The notes below the pieces were generated by a model, which saw only the letters and a list, made by a program, of their open reading frames with translations, did not search any database and had not been told where the DNA came from. From assembly GCA_011525445.1 (NCBI GenBank), contig WTGE01000175.1, positions 1 to 12,124 on the forward strand: a stretch of 12,124 nt of DNA. The letters are read 5' to 3'. The stretch comes from Synechococcus sp. CO36386bin_37. GTDB lineage: Bacteria > Cyanobacteriota > Cyanobacteriia > PCC-6307 > Cyanobiaceae. Positions 1 through 5,657 of the stretch are shown piece by piece (the first letter of the stretch is position 1; the number at the start of each line of letters is the position of its first letter). The translations under genes and the position numbers were made by a program.

Positions 1-262
1 TGGCGTTGCTGGAAGGAACAACAGCACCGGAGATGATGTTGTTGCCATAGATCAGAGAGCCAGCGACAGGCTCACGGATACCGTCGATGTCAACCGGTGG
101 TGCGGCGATGAAAGCGACGATGAAACAGGTTGTGGCGGCAAGCAGGGTGGGGATCATCAGAACACCGAACCAACCCACATAAATGCGGTTGTTCGTATCA
201 GTGATCCACTGACAGAAATTCTGCCAGCTGCTTAAGCGACCGCTGCGTACGGCAGTTGCCAT
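1..262 (-). CDS. psbA: Photosystem II reaction centre protein D1, 5' end (partial)
   Basis: D1 is a core subunit of photosystem II in the thylakoid membrane. With D2 it carries the primary charge-separation cofactors and most ligands of the manganese cluster. Only the first 87 codons are present; the gene continues past the left edge. The translation starts [13 protein letters not shown] and contains the near-invariant D1 stretches [15 protein letters not shown], then [19 protein letters not shown], then [16 protein letters not shown], covering the stromal N-terminus, the first transmembrane helix and the start of the lumenal loop. The ATG at 262 is the natural family start; the few bases before it are pyrimidine-rich and show no GGAG-type ribosome binding site. 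Marine Synechococcus usually carry several psbA copies encoding two D1 forms, distinguished by Gln or Glu at residue 130. That residue lies outside the window, so the form cannot be assigned. Confidence 0.98.
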   Translation of the reverse strand, partial: MATAVRSGRLSSWQNFCQWITDTNNRIYVGWFGVLMIPTLLAATTCFIVAFIAAPPVDIDGIREPVAGSLIYGNNIISGAVVPSSNA

Positions 263-426
263 AGGGGATAAATAAGAGCGGGATCGATCAATGAATTCTC
301 AGAAAAGGATTCAGAGATCAGCCCCAAGATGGGGAAATCAGGAACACAATTCAAGAAAACCAAATGGAACTCATCACTTCGACAAGGATCTTCATGACAA
401 CTTCACATAGCCTTAATGAAGTTTGA
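263..426 (-). promoter_or_regulatory. psbA upstream/leader region
   Basis: These 164 bases lie between the psbA start and the end of the DUF697 gene, both on the minus strand, so they should hold the psbA promoter and 5' leader. I could not pick a convincing -35/-10 pair. Visible features are a short perfect hairpin, CCCCA/TGGGG with a 3-base loop (322-334), about 60 bases before the start codon, and an AT-rich TTATTTAT element just upstream of the ATG. psbA leaders in other cyanobacteria carry AU-rich and structured elements that affect mRNA stability, but a match here is inference. No T-tailed terminator hairpin is visible after the DUF697 gene, so read-through into psbA is possible. Confidence 0.45.
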
Positions 427-1773
427 TCAAGCGTTAGCTAGACGCTGTGTCTTCAGCCATTGCTGGGCCTGATCTGAAAAACGAGACCAATCCATTCGTT
501 CACGTTCAGCCGCCTTGGCCACCAACAGCGGTGCCTGTCTCTTGAGGTCCTCAAGATCTGGCTCTGCAACTCCCGCATTCAGCGCCATCCAGTCCGCCAT
601 CGATGCACCGACAACCCTTGTGAGGTATGCCGCACTGAGTCCTTGGAGCAACCCAGCAGCGATCCAGGTTCCACCCTCGAGTTTGGCCAAACCAAGCAAA
701 GCCTGGCCACTCCACTCCACAACACCCTGGCCTAGCGCTGCCGTCCCCAGCTGTCGCGCCACAACCTTCAACACCTCTGTATTCCAGGAGCAACCCCAGA
801 TTTGAGCCATGTCCTTCACCATCAAGCCATTCACCACCGCAACAGCGAGCAGGTCAACGCTCGGAACCGGGGAGGCCATGACAACACCTGCAACAATCCA
901 CTGACTTTTCTGCAAGAGAGAGCGGAATCGCTCACGTCGTAATTGCTCCAACTCAGCCTGCCAACGTCGATGGAGGGCTGAGAGCATCCGTTGCGTCGTG
1001 ATTTCACGCGTTCGACCCGGCTGGGCAGTGCTGCGTCGAACAGGAAGCAGACCCCTACGTAAATCCGCTGATTCCCCACTCCAACGCAACAGCCGGTCGC
1101 ACCATGGCTTCGGCAATTGACAGGTCAAAGCGTCCTGATTTACTTCACTGCAGCCCTGATCGTCGACTTCAATCAGCAACCAGGCGGGGCGATCTGTTGG
1201 TAGCTGTTCAAGACGCAGGAGATCGGCAGCCCTTAGCGGTAAGGGAAGTCCATACAAGATCACATCAAGATGTTCAAGCTCCTGAGGCCAGGCCCAGGCA
1301 TCCGCAACCACTGGCAATGGCTTCGCAATGCAGAGATCGATGGGATTGGCTCCTGCCAATGCTGTTTGCAGTTCAGAGCTGCTGGGGAGAGATGCACCCT
1401 CGCTTACCACGACTCCCACACTGATAGGTCCATGGAGCGACCGCAAACAATCGAGCTCCTCTGCCCTGGGACCACGCAAACCACTGAGTCCCAAAGCCAA
1501 TTCCAGCTCAGTGAACTGAGCGAGCAACGCCTCACAACGTCGAATCCATGCAGGGATTGAGGATGGCTCAGAAAATTGGGCAACTTTGGAGGGACGTGAC
1601 GCCCACCAGAAGCCCGCTCCGAGGGCCAATATCCCTGCACCTCCTCCAGGAACATGTATCAGATCGCTGAAGAACCACGTTCCTAAAACAAGAGTTCCTC
1701 CGGCCAGAGCCAGCTTGCCACCGATGGATGGAAACCAATGCTTGGTGCTGATTGATGGGACCGGCATCAGCAC
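427..1773 (-). CDS. Membrane protein with DUF697 (YcjF-like) C-terminus and degenerate GTPase-like middle
   Basis: The product has 448 residues and an unknown function. Residues about 18-58 form two hydrophobic, glycine-rich segments that should be membrane helices. Residues about 115-245 occupy the place of a small GTPase domain in related cyanobacterial proteins: a strand-like segment SVGVVV (118-123) is followed by SEGASLPSSS where a P-loop GxxxxGK[ST] would be expected, and the lysine is absent. Residues about 260-285 are charged and probably helical. Residues about 290-400 match the DUF697 pattern (SPVPSVDLLAVAVVNGLMV, and later a second glycine-rich hydrophobic segment). The start is GTG at 1773; an in-frame ATG two codons later (1767) is an equally good choice, and neither has a strong ribosome binding site. 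The family assignment rests on the C-terminal pattern and overall layout; absence of GTP binding is inferred from the missing motif. Confidence 0.8.
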   Translation of the reverse strand: MLMPVPSISTKHWFPSIGGKLALAGGTLVLGTWFFSDLIHVPGGGAGILALGAGFWWASRPSKVAQFSEPSSIPAWIRRCEALLAQFTELELALGLSGLRGPRAEELDCLRSLHGPISVGVVVSEGASLPSSSELQTALAGANPIDLCIAKPLPVVADAWAWPQELEHLDVILYGLPLPLRAADLLRLEQLPTDRPAWLLIEVDDQGCSEVNQDALTCQLPKPWCDRLLRWSGESADLRRGLLPVRRSTAQPGRTREITTQRMLSALHRRWQAELEQLRRERFRSLLQKSQWIVAGVVMASPVPSVDLLAVAVVNGLMVKDMAQIWGCSWNTEVLKVVARQLGTAALGQGVVEWSGQALLGLAKLEGGTWIAAGLLQGLSAAYLTRVVGASMADWMALNAGVAEPDLEDLKRQAPLLVAKAAERERMDWSRFSDQAQQWLKTQRLANA

Positions 1774-1835
1774 GAGAAATTCAGAACTTGGAGTTTCTTA
1801 GCTCAGACTATCCAGAGTGCACCAGAGCTTGCTCA

Positions 1836-1855
1836 GGTCTGACGATTGTCAGAAC
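1836..1855. promoter_or_regulatory. Candidate operator: 8-4-8 inverted repeat ahead of the CDF transporter
   Basis: GGTCTGAC and GTCAGAAC flank the spacer GATT; 7 of 8 arm positions pair, including a perfect 6-base core TCTGAC/GTCAGA (1838-1853). A further TCTGAC half-site lies at 1916-1921, five bases before the proposed CDF start. The repeat is inside the 152-base divergent region between the DUF697 gene and the CDF gene, where both promoters should lie. It is not followed by a T run, so it is not an intrinsic terminator. Position and symmetry suggest a binding site for a dimeric regulator, but it does not match Zur or SmtB/ArsR consensus sites as I know them. Chance occurrence is possible. 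Confidence 0.3.
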
Positions 1856-1925
1856 AAAAACCAACGGATCCATCAATGCCGCTGAGGTGAATCTTCATAG
1901 GCTGGAAGTCTTCTGTCTGACATCG

Positions 1926-2831
1926 ATGGCCCGCGATCGACGTCAAGAGGTGAAACGAGTCTTGATCGTGGCCCTCACCATCAACGTTGCCATGACGTTG
2001 CTGAAGTTAATAGTGGGATTCGCCAGCGGATCACTTGCCGTGATTGCTGATGCCATGCACAGCGCGACGGATGCCCTTTCAAGCTTGATGGGTTTGATCA
2101 CCAACCGACTCTCAGATCCGAGACCGGATCGGGATCATCCCTATGGGCACGACAAATATGAAGGCATTGGAGCGTTGGCGATCTCAGGCTTCATTTTTTT
2201 CACAGCTCTTGAGATCCTGATCACTTCAGGGGAGCGGCTCGCTCGAGGGTTGCCTGAACTGCGTATTAGTGGCAGTGAACTCATGCTCCTGCTGTTGGTG
2301 CTGGTTTTTAACTTTCTTCTCGCCGGATACGAACGGCGCGAAGGGAGACGTCTCAACAGCCAGCTGCTCATCGCCGATGCCCACCACACCACGAGCGACA
2401 TCTGGACCACTGTTCTGGTTTTGGTTGGGCTCACTGGGGCTTGGCTACTCAGAATCAATTGGCTGGATGTCGCCCTTGCGATACCGCTGGCAATGTTTTT
2501 GATCCGGGTCTGCTGGCAGGTTTTACGCGAAAACCTTCCCTGGTTGGTGGATCACATTGCAATAGCTCCGGAAGCGATCAACGAGCAGGCCTTAAGCGTG
2601 CCGGGGGTTCTCAATTGTCACGACATCGCCAGTCGGGGGGTGCTGGGACAACAGGTCTTCATCGACATGCACATGGTGGTAGATGTCGATGATCTGATCG
2701 CGGCGCACCAAATCACCGAGCGCGTTGAAGAGCGCCTGGAGTCCCGTTTTGGACCTGTGCGCTGCACTATTCATCTCGAGCCTCGCGACTATGCCGAATC
2801 CGAGATCACCTTCCGTGGAACCCACGGATAA
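1926..2831 (+). CDS. Cation diffusion facilitator (CDF) family metal transporter
   Basis: CDF proteins are membrane antiporters that move divalent metals such as Zn, Fe, Co or Mn out of the cytoplasm in exchange for protons. The proposed product has 301 residues, the usual size. The membrane region (about 11-205) shows the TM2 site HSATD (H45, D49), the loop motif HPYGHDKYE (71-79), and the TM5 site DAHHTTSD (H154, D158). The C-terminal cytoplasmic dimer domain (about 208-287) has the typical HDIASRG, FIDMHMVVD and TIHLEP segments. The HxxxD/HxxxD arrangement is the one usually linked to zinc; the substrate is inferred. I chose ATG 1926 because the family normally begins about 10 residues before TM1. 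The frame is open further upstream to 1752, but that extension would overlap the divergent gene and has no family resemblance. The ribosome binding site is weak: GGAAG is 17 bases away. Confidence 0.93.
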   Translation: MARDRRQEVKRVLIVALTINVAMTLLKLIVGFASGSLAVIADAMHSATDALSSLMGLITNRLSDPRPDRDHPYGHDKYEGIGALAISGFIFFTALEILITSGERLARGLPELRISGSELMLLLLVLVFNFLLAGYERREGRRLNSQLLIADAHHTTSDIWTTVLVLVGLTGAWLLRINWLDVALAIPLAMFLIRVCWQVLRENLPWLVDHIAIAPEAINEQALSVPGVLNCHDIASRGVLGQQVFIDMHMVVDVDDLIAAHQITERVEERLESRFGPVRCTIHLEPRDYAESEITFRGTHG

Positions 2832-2907
2832 TTTGGAAGTTCAACAAATAAAGCCTGACGATGATCGGTGATGCGTCACACTTGCGCCTGATTCCAGGCC
2901 TCGGGCC

Positions 2908-3381
2908 ATGACTGATTCCAACAGCGATTCCCGTCAACGGGGCAGACATAACGAGAGTGGTGGCTCTCGCGGCCGTAATTCCGGCAATCGGGATGGAGGC
3001 GGATTTCGCATTCGCCTGAGTGACAATGAGATGCGTGCAGCTCGAGCCCTCCAGGAAGCCTTCAATCTGCGTTCCACAGTTGCCGTACTCGGTTTTGCCG
3101 TTCGCACCCTCGCTCAAATGCTGGAGGACGGGCAGCTCACGGAGCTGGTGGCTCAACAGAGAGCGCAAGCCGGTGGCCGGCGTTCCCACGAAGGTCGCGG
3201 AGATGGCAATCGGGGAGAGAGAAATCGTGGGTCTCGTCCGGATCCGTTTGCGAGGCCAGCAAAACCACAACCCAAGCCCCCTGAACTTGAAGCAGAACCC
3301 ATTGCAGAGGAGGTGACGGTGTCGGAAGCCTCTTCAGAAAACACCCCATTGAGTACCGAAGAAACGGCGACAGGAGCCTGA
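2908..3381 (+). CDS. Small RG-rich protein with possible ribbon-helix-helix core
   Basis: The product has 157 residues and I do not recognise a named family. The N-terminal arm (1-31) is rich in Arg, Gly, Asn and Ser. A compact central segment (32-85) follows: FRIRLSD as a likely strand, a helix from about 40 to 53, a short turn at LRS, and a second helix from about 57 to 72, then LEDGQLTELVAQQ. This strand-helix-turn-helix order and length resemble ribbon-helix-helix DNA-binding domains. Residues 88-113 are another Arg/Gly-rich stretch with several RG pairs, and the tail (about 116-157) is proline- then glutamate/threonine-rich and acidic. Opposite-charge disordered arms around a small folded core suggest nucleic-acid binding, which is inference. 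The ATG at 2908 has no clear ribosome binding site. The stop codon is 3 bases before trpS, so the two genes are very likely co-transcribed. Confidence 0.8.
   Translation: MTDSNSDSRQRGRHNESGGSRGRNSGNRDGGGFRIRLSDNEMRAARALQEAFNLRSTVAVLGFAVRTLAQMLEDGQLTELVAQQRAQAGGRRSHEGRGDGNRGERNRGSRPDPFARPAKPQPKPPELEAEPIAEEVTVSEASSENTPLSTEETATGA
3371..3376 (+). promoter_or_regulatory. Ribosome binding site of trpS
   Basis: CAGGAG lies 8 bases before the trpS ATG, within the last codons of the upstream RG-rich protein gene. It is one of the few good Shine-Dalgarno matches in the window. It fixes the trpS start and fits translational coupling of the two genes. Confidence 0.7.
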
Positions 3382-3384
3382 TCC

Positions 3385-4398
3385 ATGAAGCAGCCGAGGG
3401 TTCTCTCCGGTGTCCAACCAACAGGTGCGCTGCATTTGGGCAATTGGTTGGGCGCCATTCGCAATTGGGTTGATCTGCAGCATGACAACGAAACCTTTTT
3501 TTGTGTCGTTGATCTTCATGCCATCACAGTTCCGCACCAACCTGAACGCCTAGCGGAGGAAACCCTCAGCACTGCAGCTCTCTACATCGCATGTGGTCTT
3601 GATCCCGATCAGTCCACAATCTTTGTGCAGAGCCATGTCAAAGCTCACAGCGAACTGTGCTGGCTATTGAACTGCGTTACGCCCCTGAATTGGCTTGAAC
3701 GGATGATTCAGTTCAAGGAAAAGGCGGTCAAACAAGGCGACAACGTGTCGGTAGGACTTCTTGACTACCCCGTGCTGATGGCCGCCGACATCCTCCTCTA
3801 CGACGCAGACCTCGTACCTGTCGGAGAGGATCAGAAACAACATCTCGAGTTGGCACGAGACATCGCTCAACAACGGATCAACGCCCGCTATGGATCTGGA
3901 GATCAACCACTGCTGCAGGTTCCAAAACCATTGATCATGCGTGAGGGGGCACGAGTGATGAGCCTCACGGATGGAAGCAAAAAAATGAGCAAAAGCGATC
4001 CGAACGGCAACAGTCGGATTACTTTGCTCGACCCCCCTGATCTGATCACAAAAAAAATCAAACGAGCTAAGACTGATCCTCAGATGGGATTGGAGTTCGA
4101 TAACCCTGAACGTCCAGAAACGGACAATTTGCTCGGTCTTTACGCCTTACTGAGTGGCAAAGGGCGCACTGTTGCCTCAGAGGAGTGTTCGGAAATGGGT
4201 TGGGGACGGTTCAAGCCATTGCTTGCCGAAGCTGCCGTCAGCGCTCTGGAACCGATCCAAAGCCGCTATCACGAGCTCATGAATGATCGTGCCGAGCTTG
4301 AGAACGTCCTGAATCAAGGCCATGAACGCGCAGAAGACGTGGCGACAGCCACCGTGGATCGACTTCGCAAGGCCATGGGCTTCCTGGAGACTCACTAA
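3385..4398 (+). CDS. trpS: Tryptophanyl-tRNA synthetase
   Basis: This class I synthetase charges tRNA-Trp with tryptophan using ATP, in the cytoplasm. The 337-residue product has the normal bacterial length. It starts MKQPRVLSGVQPTGALHLGN, where GALHLGN (14-20) is the HIGH-type ATP-binding signature, and carries KMSKS (200-204) in the context SKKMSKSDPNG. Other family segments are LNWLERMIQFKEK, VGLLDYPVLMAADILLYDAD and VPVGEDQKQHLELARDIA, which line the tryptophan and dimer sites. The start is supported by the upstream CAGGAG. The gene follows the small RG-rich gene after 3 bases. No convincing terminator hairpin is visible downstream. Nothing is missing or broken. Confidence 0.98.
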   Translation: MKQPRVLSGVQPTGALHLGNWLGAIRNWVDLQHDNETFFCVVDLHAITVPHQPERLAEETLSTAALYIACGLDPDQSTIFVQSHVKAHSELCWLLNCVTPLNWLERMIQFKEKAVKQGDNVSVGLLDYPVLMAADILLYDADLVPVGEDQKQHLELARDIAQQRINARYGSGDQPLLQVPKPLIMREGARVMSLTDGSKKMSKSDPNGNSRITLLDPPDLITKKIKRAKTDPQMGLEFDNPERPETDNLLGLYALLSGKGRTVASEECSEMGWGRFKPLLAEAAVSALEPIQSRYHELMNDRAELENVLNQGHERAEDVATATVDRLRKAMGFLETH

Positions 4399-4404
4399 TC
4401 AATT

Positions 4405-4640
4405 TCAAACCTTTTGAGAAGATTTGCTAATGCTTAAAGCGTCCTTGGCAGCCTTGACACCGTTCACAGGCATGGCATCGAGAATCTGATCAAATCATGC
4501 GTCTTGCGAGTCTCGACCGTGGACTGAATTGGGTGTTTTTGCTCATGCACATCTGACGCAAACTCGTCAAGGCCTGTCCCAGCCAGCTCGCCAAAACACT
4601 TCAAGTTTGACGACAGTGTGTCTCCATTACGGAAGATCAC
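4405..4640 (-). other. Possible short or decayed reading frame, opposite strand, in the trpS-lysozyme gap
   Basis: This gap of 245 bases has no clear gene on the plus strand. On the minus strand, a GTG at 4640 opens a 58-codon frame ending at 4464 (VIFRNGDTLSSNLKCFGE at its start). An overlapping frame shifted by one base, 4494-4405, reads FDQILDAMPVNGVKAAKDAL and then nine further residues ending QKV. Joining them by one base near 4494 would give a polypeptide of about 85 residues. This may be the remnant of a frameshifted gene, or chance. The GTG would lie only 3 bases from the divergent lysozyme start, leaving no room for a promoter outside coding sequence. I do not recognise either translation. 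A hairpin with arms TTTGCTCA and TGA-c-GCAAA (4538-4562) also lies here, without a T tail on either strand. Confidence 0.15.
4631..4635 (+). promoter_or_regulatory. Ribosome binding site supporting a TTG start
   Basis: GGAAG precedes the TTG at 4644 by 8 bases, good Shine-Dalgarno spacing. There is no ATG near the N-terminus in this frame, and the next GTG codons fall inside the hydrophobic core of the signal peptide. This site therefore decides the start of the lysozyme-like gene. Confidence 0.5.
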
Positions 4641-4643
4641 CTT

Positions 4644-5318
4644 TTGCTGAGCCCAACCAATAAACGTCCCTCCCTTGTCTTAACCGCCTTGCGGCAGGCG
4701 GCTGGTCTCAGTGTCGTGAGCGTGGGGTTGTTTTTTACTGTTGGACCCAGCACCCAAGCCGAACGCTCAATCGAAAAGCTTGCGCAATCAAACACAGTCA
4801 CGGCTTCACTCCATCGGGACGTCAATACAGATCGACACGCCAGTCCCTATTCGATCACTCCTGAGCGTCGTGCCTTGCTCAACACCATTCGCTACGCAGA
4901 GGGAACGTGGAAAGACGGCCAAGACCTCGGCTATCGCACCCTTTATGGAGGTGGCGAGTTTGAGGATCTTTCCAAACACCCTGAGCGGGTCGTTGTGAAG
5001 CGATACGTCAGTGCAGCGGCAGGCGCTTATCAATTCTTGCCAACAACCTGGAAGGAAGTGTCTGCAAGCCTGAAGTTGCCCAGTTTTTCTCCAGAGCACC
5101 AAGACCAAGCCGCACTCCACCTTGTTAAACGTCGCGGTGCCCTTAACGAAGTTGACAAGAAGGGCTTGACACCTGAAGCCATGAACAGCTTGGCGCCCGA
5201 ATGGGCATCCTTCCCCACTCATTCCGGCCAGAGCGCCTACGGACAACCTGTCAAAAGTCACGAGGAACTCGCGAGTTTTTATTCCAAAAATCTCAAAGAA
5301 CTTCGTCAGGGAGCTTGA
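4644..5318 (+). CDS. Secreted lambda-lysozyme-like muramidase (GH104-like)
   Basis: The 224-residue product is a probable peptidoglycan-cleaving enzyme of the phage lambda R endolysin type (lysozyme fold, lytic transglycosylase). Residues 1-39 look like a Sec signal peptide: basic residues at 7-8 and 17, a hydrophobic stretch about 19-33, and a possible cleavage after STQA (36-39). The catalytic domain (about 72-218) shows LNTIRYAEGT, whose E86 matches the lambda-type catalytic glutamate, then GYRTLYGGGEF, SAAAGAYQFLPTTW (123-136), FSPEHQDQAALHLVKRRGAL and a C-terminal QSAYGQPVKS. The start is TTG 4644, backed by GGAAG 8 bases upstream. No holin, spanin or other phage gene is nearby, and base composition does not stand out, so it looks like a settled cellular gene. 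A role in wall remodelling is inferred. Its 3' end overlaps the convergent DUF2605 gene by 13 bases. Confidence 0.88.
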   Translation: MLSPTNKRPSLVLTALRQAAGLSVVSVGLFFTVGPSTQAERSIEKLAQSNTVTASLHRDVNTDRHASPYSITPERRALLNTIRYAEGTWKDGQDLGYRTLYGGGEFEDLSKHPERVVVKRYVSAAAGAYQFLPTTWKEVSASLKLPSFSPEHQDQAALHLVKRRGALNEVDKKGLTPEAMNSLAPEWASFPTHSGQSAYGQPVKSHEELASFYSKNLKELRQGA

Positions 5319-5632
5319 GTTGTGTTGGCAACATTGAACTGAGAAATTCGAGCAGCAAGGCCCCAAACCTCGAGTACGAGTTGGTGCCATGGCGTCATGG
5401 CCTCCATCGAAATCGCCATCGCCGTTGGGGTTGCCTGCACGAGTGCACGGGACGCGTCGATCGCTTTCAGTCCCTCACTAAGCCGAGTCGCCATCGCATT
5501 GCGTTCGTTCAACGTCATCACTGAATCCGGACAAGCGTTTAGGAGCTCTTGGCCACGATTGAACCAATGGTTGAAATCCTCGAGAAGGGAGTTCAGCAAC
5601 GATTCGAGCAGAGCATTTGCCTCTTGATCCAT
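5306..5632 (-). CDS. DUF2605 family protein
   Basis: The product has 108 residues from the ATG at 5632, is helical and has no membrane segment. The family pattern is clear: LLNSLLEDFNHWFNRGQELL near the N-terminus and MTPWHQLVLEVWGLAARI (79-96) near the C-terminus. DUF2605 is a cyanobacterial family with no established function as far as I know. The frame is open upstream to 5704, but that extension would run over the divergent thrS start and has no family resemblance, so I prefer 5632. No Shine-Dalgarno match is present. Its start is 25 bases from the thrS start on the opposite strand, so the two promoters must overlap each other's 5' coding sequence, or one of the genes is read from further away. 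Its 3' end overlaps the lysozyme gene. Confidence 0.88.
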   Translation of the reverse strand: MDQEANALLESLLNSLLEDFNHWFNRGQELLNACPDSVMTLNERNAMATRLSEGLKAIDASRALVQATPTAMAISMEAMTPWHQLVLEVWGLAARISQFNVANTTQAP

Positions 5633-5657
5633 TGATTGTTCAACGCACACCCATAGG

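Noticed and set aside
515..1655. Several plus-strand open frames of 60-110 codons across the DUF697 gene
   Set aside because: They lie antisense to a frame with clear protein character and show no recognisable motif; they are shadows of the minus-strand gene.
2856..2878. TGACG ... CGTCA inverted repeat between the CDF gene and the RG-rich gene
   Set aside because: The outer stem is only 5 base pairs with an irregular interior and no T tail; it is likely chance.
4430..4489. A 19-codon plus-strand ORF after trpS with GAGAAG upstream
   Set aside because: It is very short and unsupported by any recognisable pattern; a plausible ribosome binding site alone is weak evidence.
4538..4562. Hairpin TTTGCTCA ... 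TGA-c-GCAAA as a trpS terminator
   Set aside because: It has no T run after it on either strand and a bulge in the stem, so it does not qualify as an intrinsic terminator.
4644..5318. Prophage remnant suggested by the lambda-type lysozyme
   Set aside because: No phage neighbour, integrase, attachment repeat or shift in base composition is visible around it.
4806..5390. A 194-codon minus-strand frame opposite the lysozyme gene
   Set aside because: It covers the conserved GH104 coding sequence and its translation is Cys-rich and unlike any family; it also conflicts with the DUF2605 gene on the same strand.
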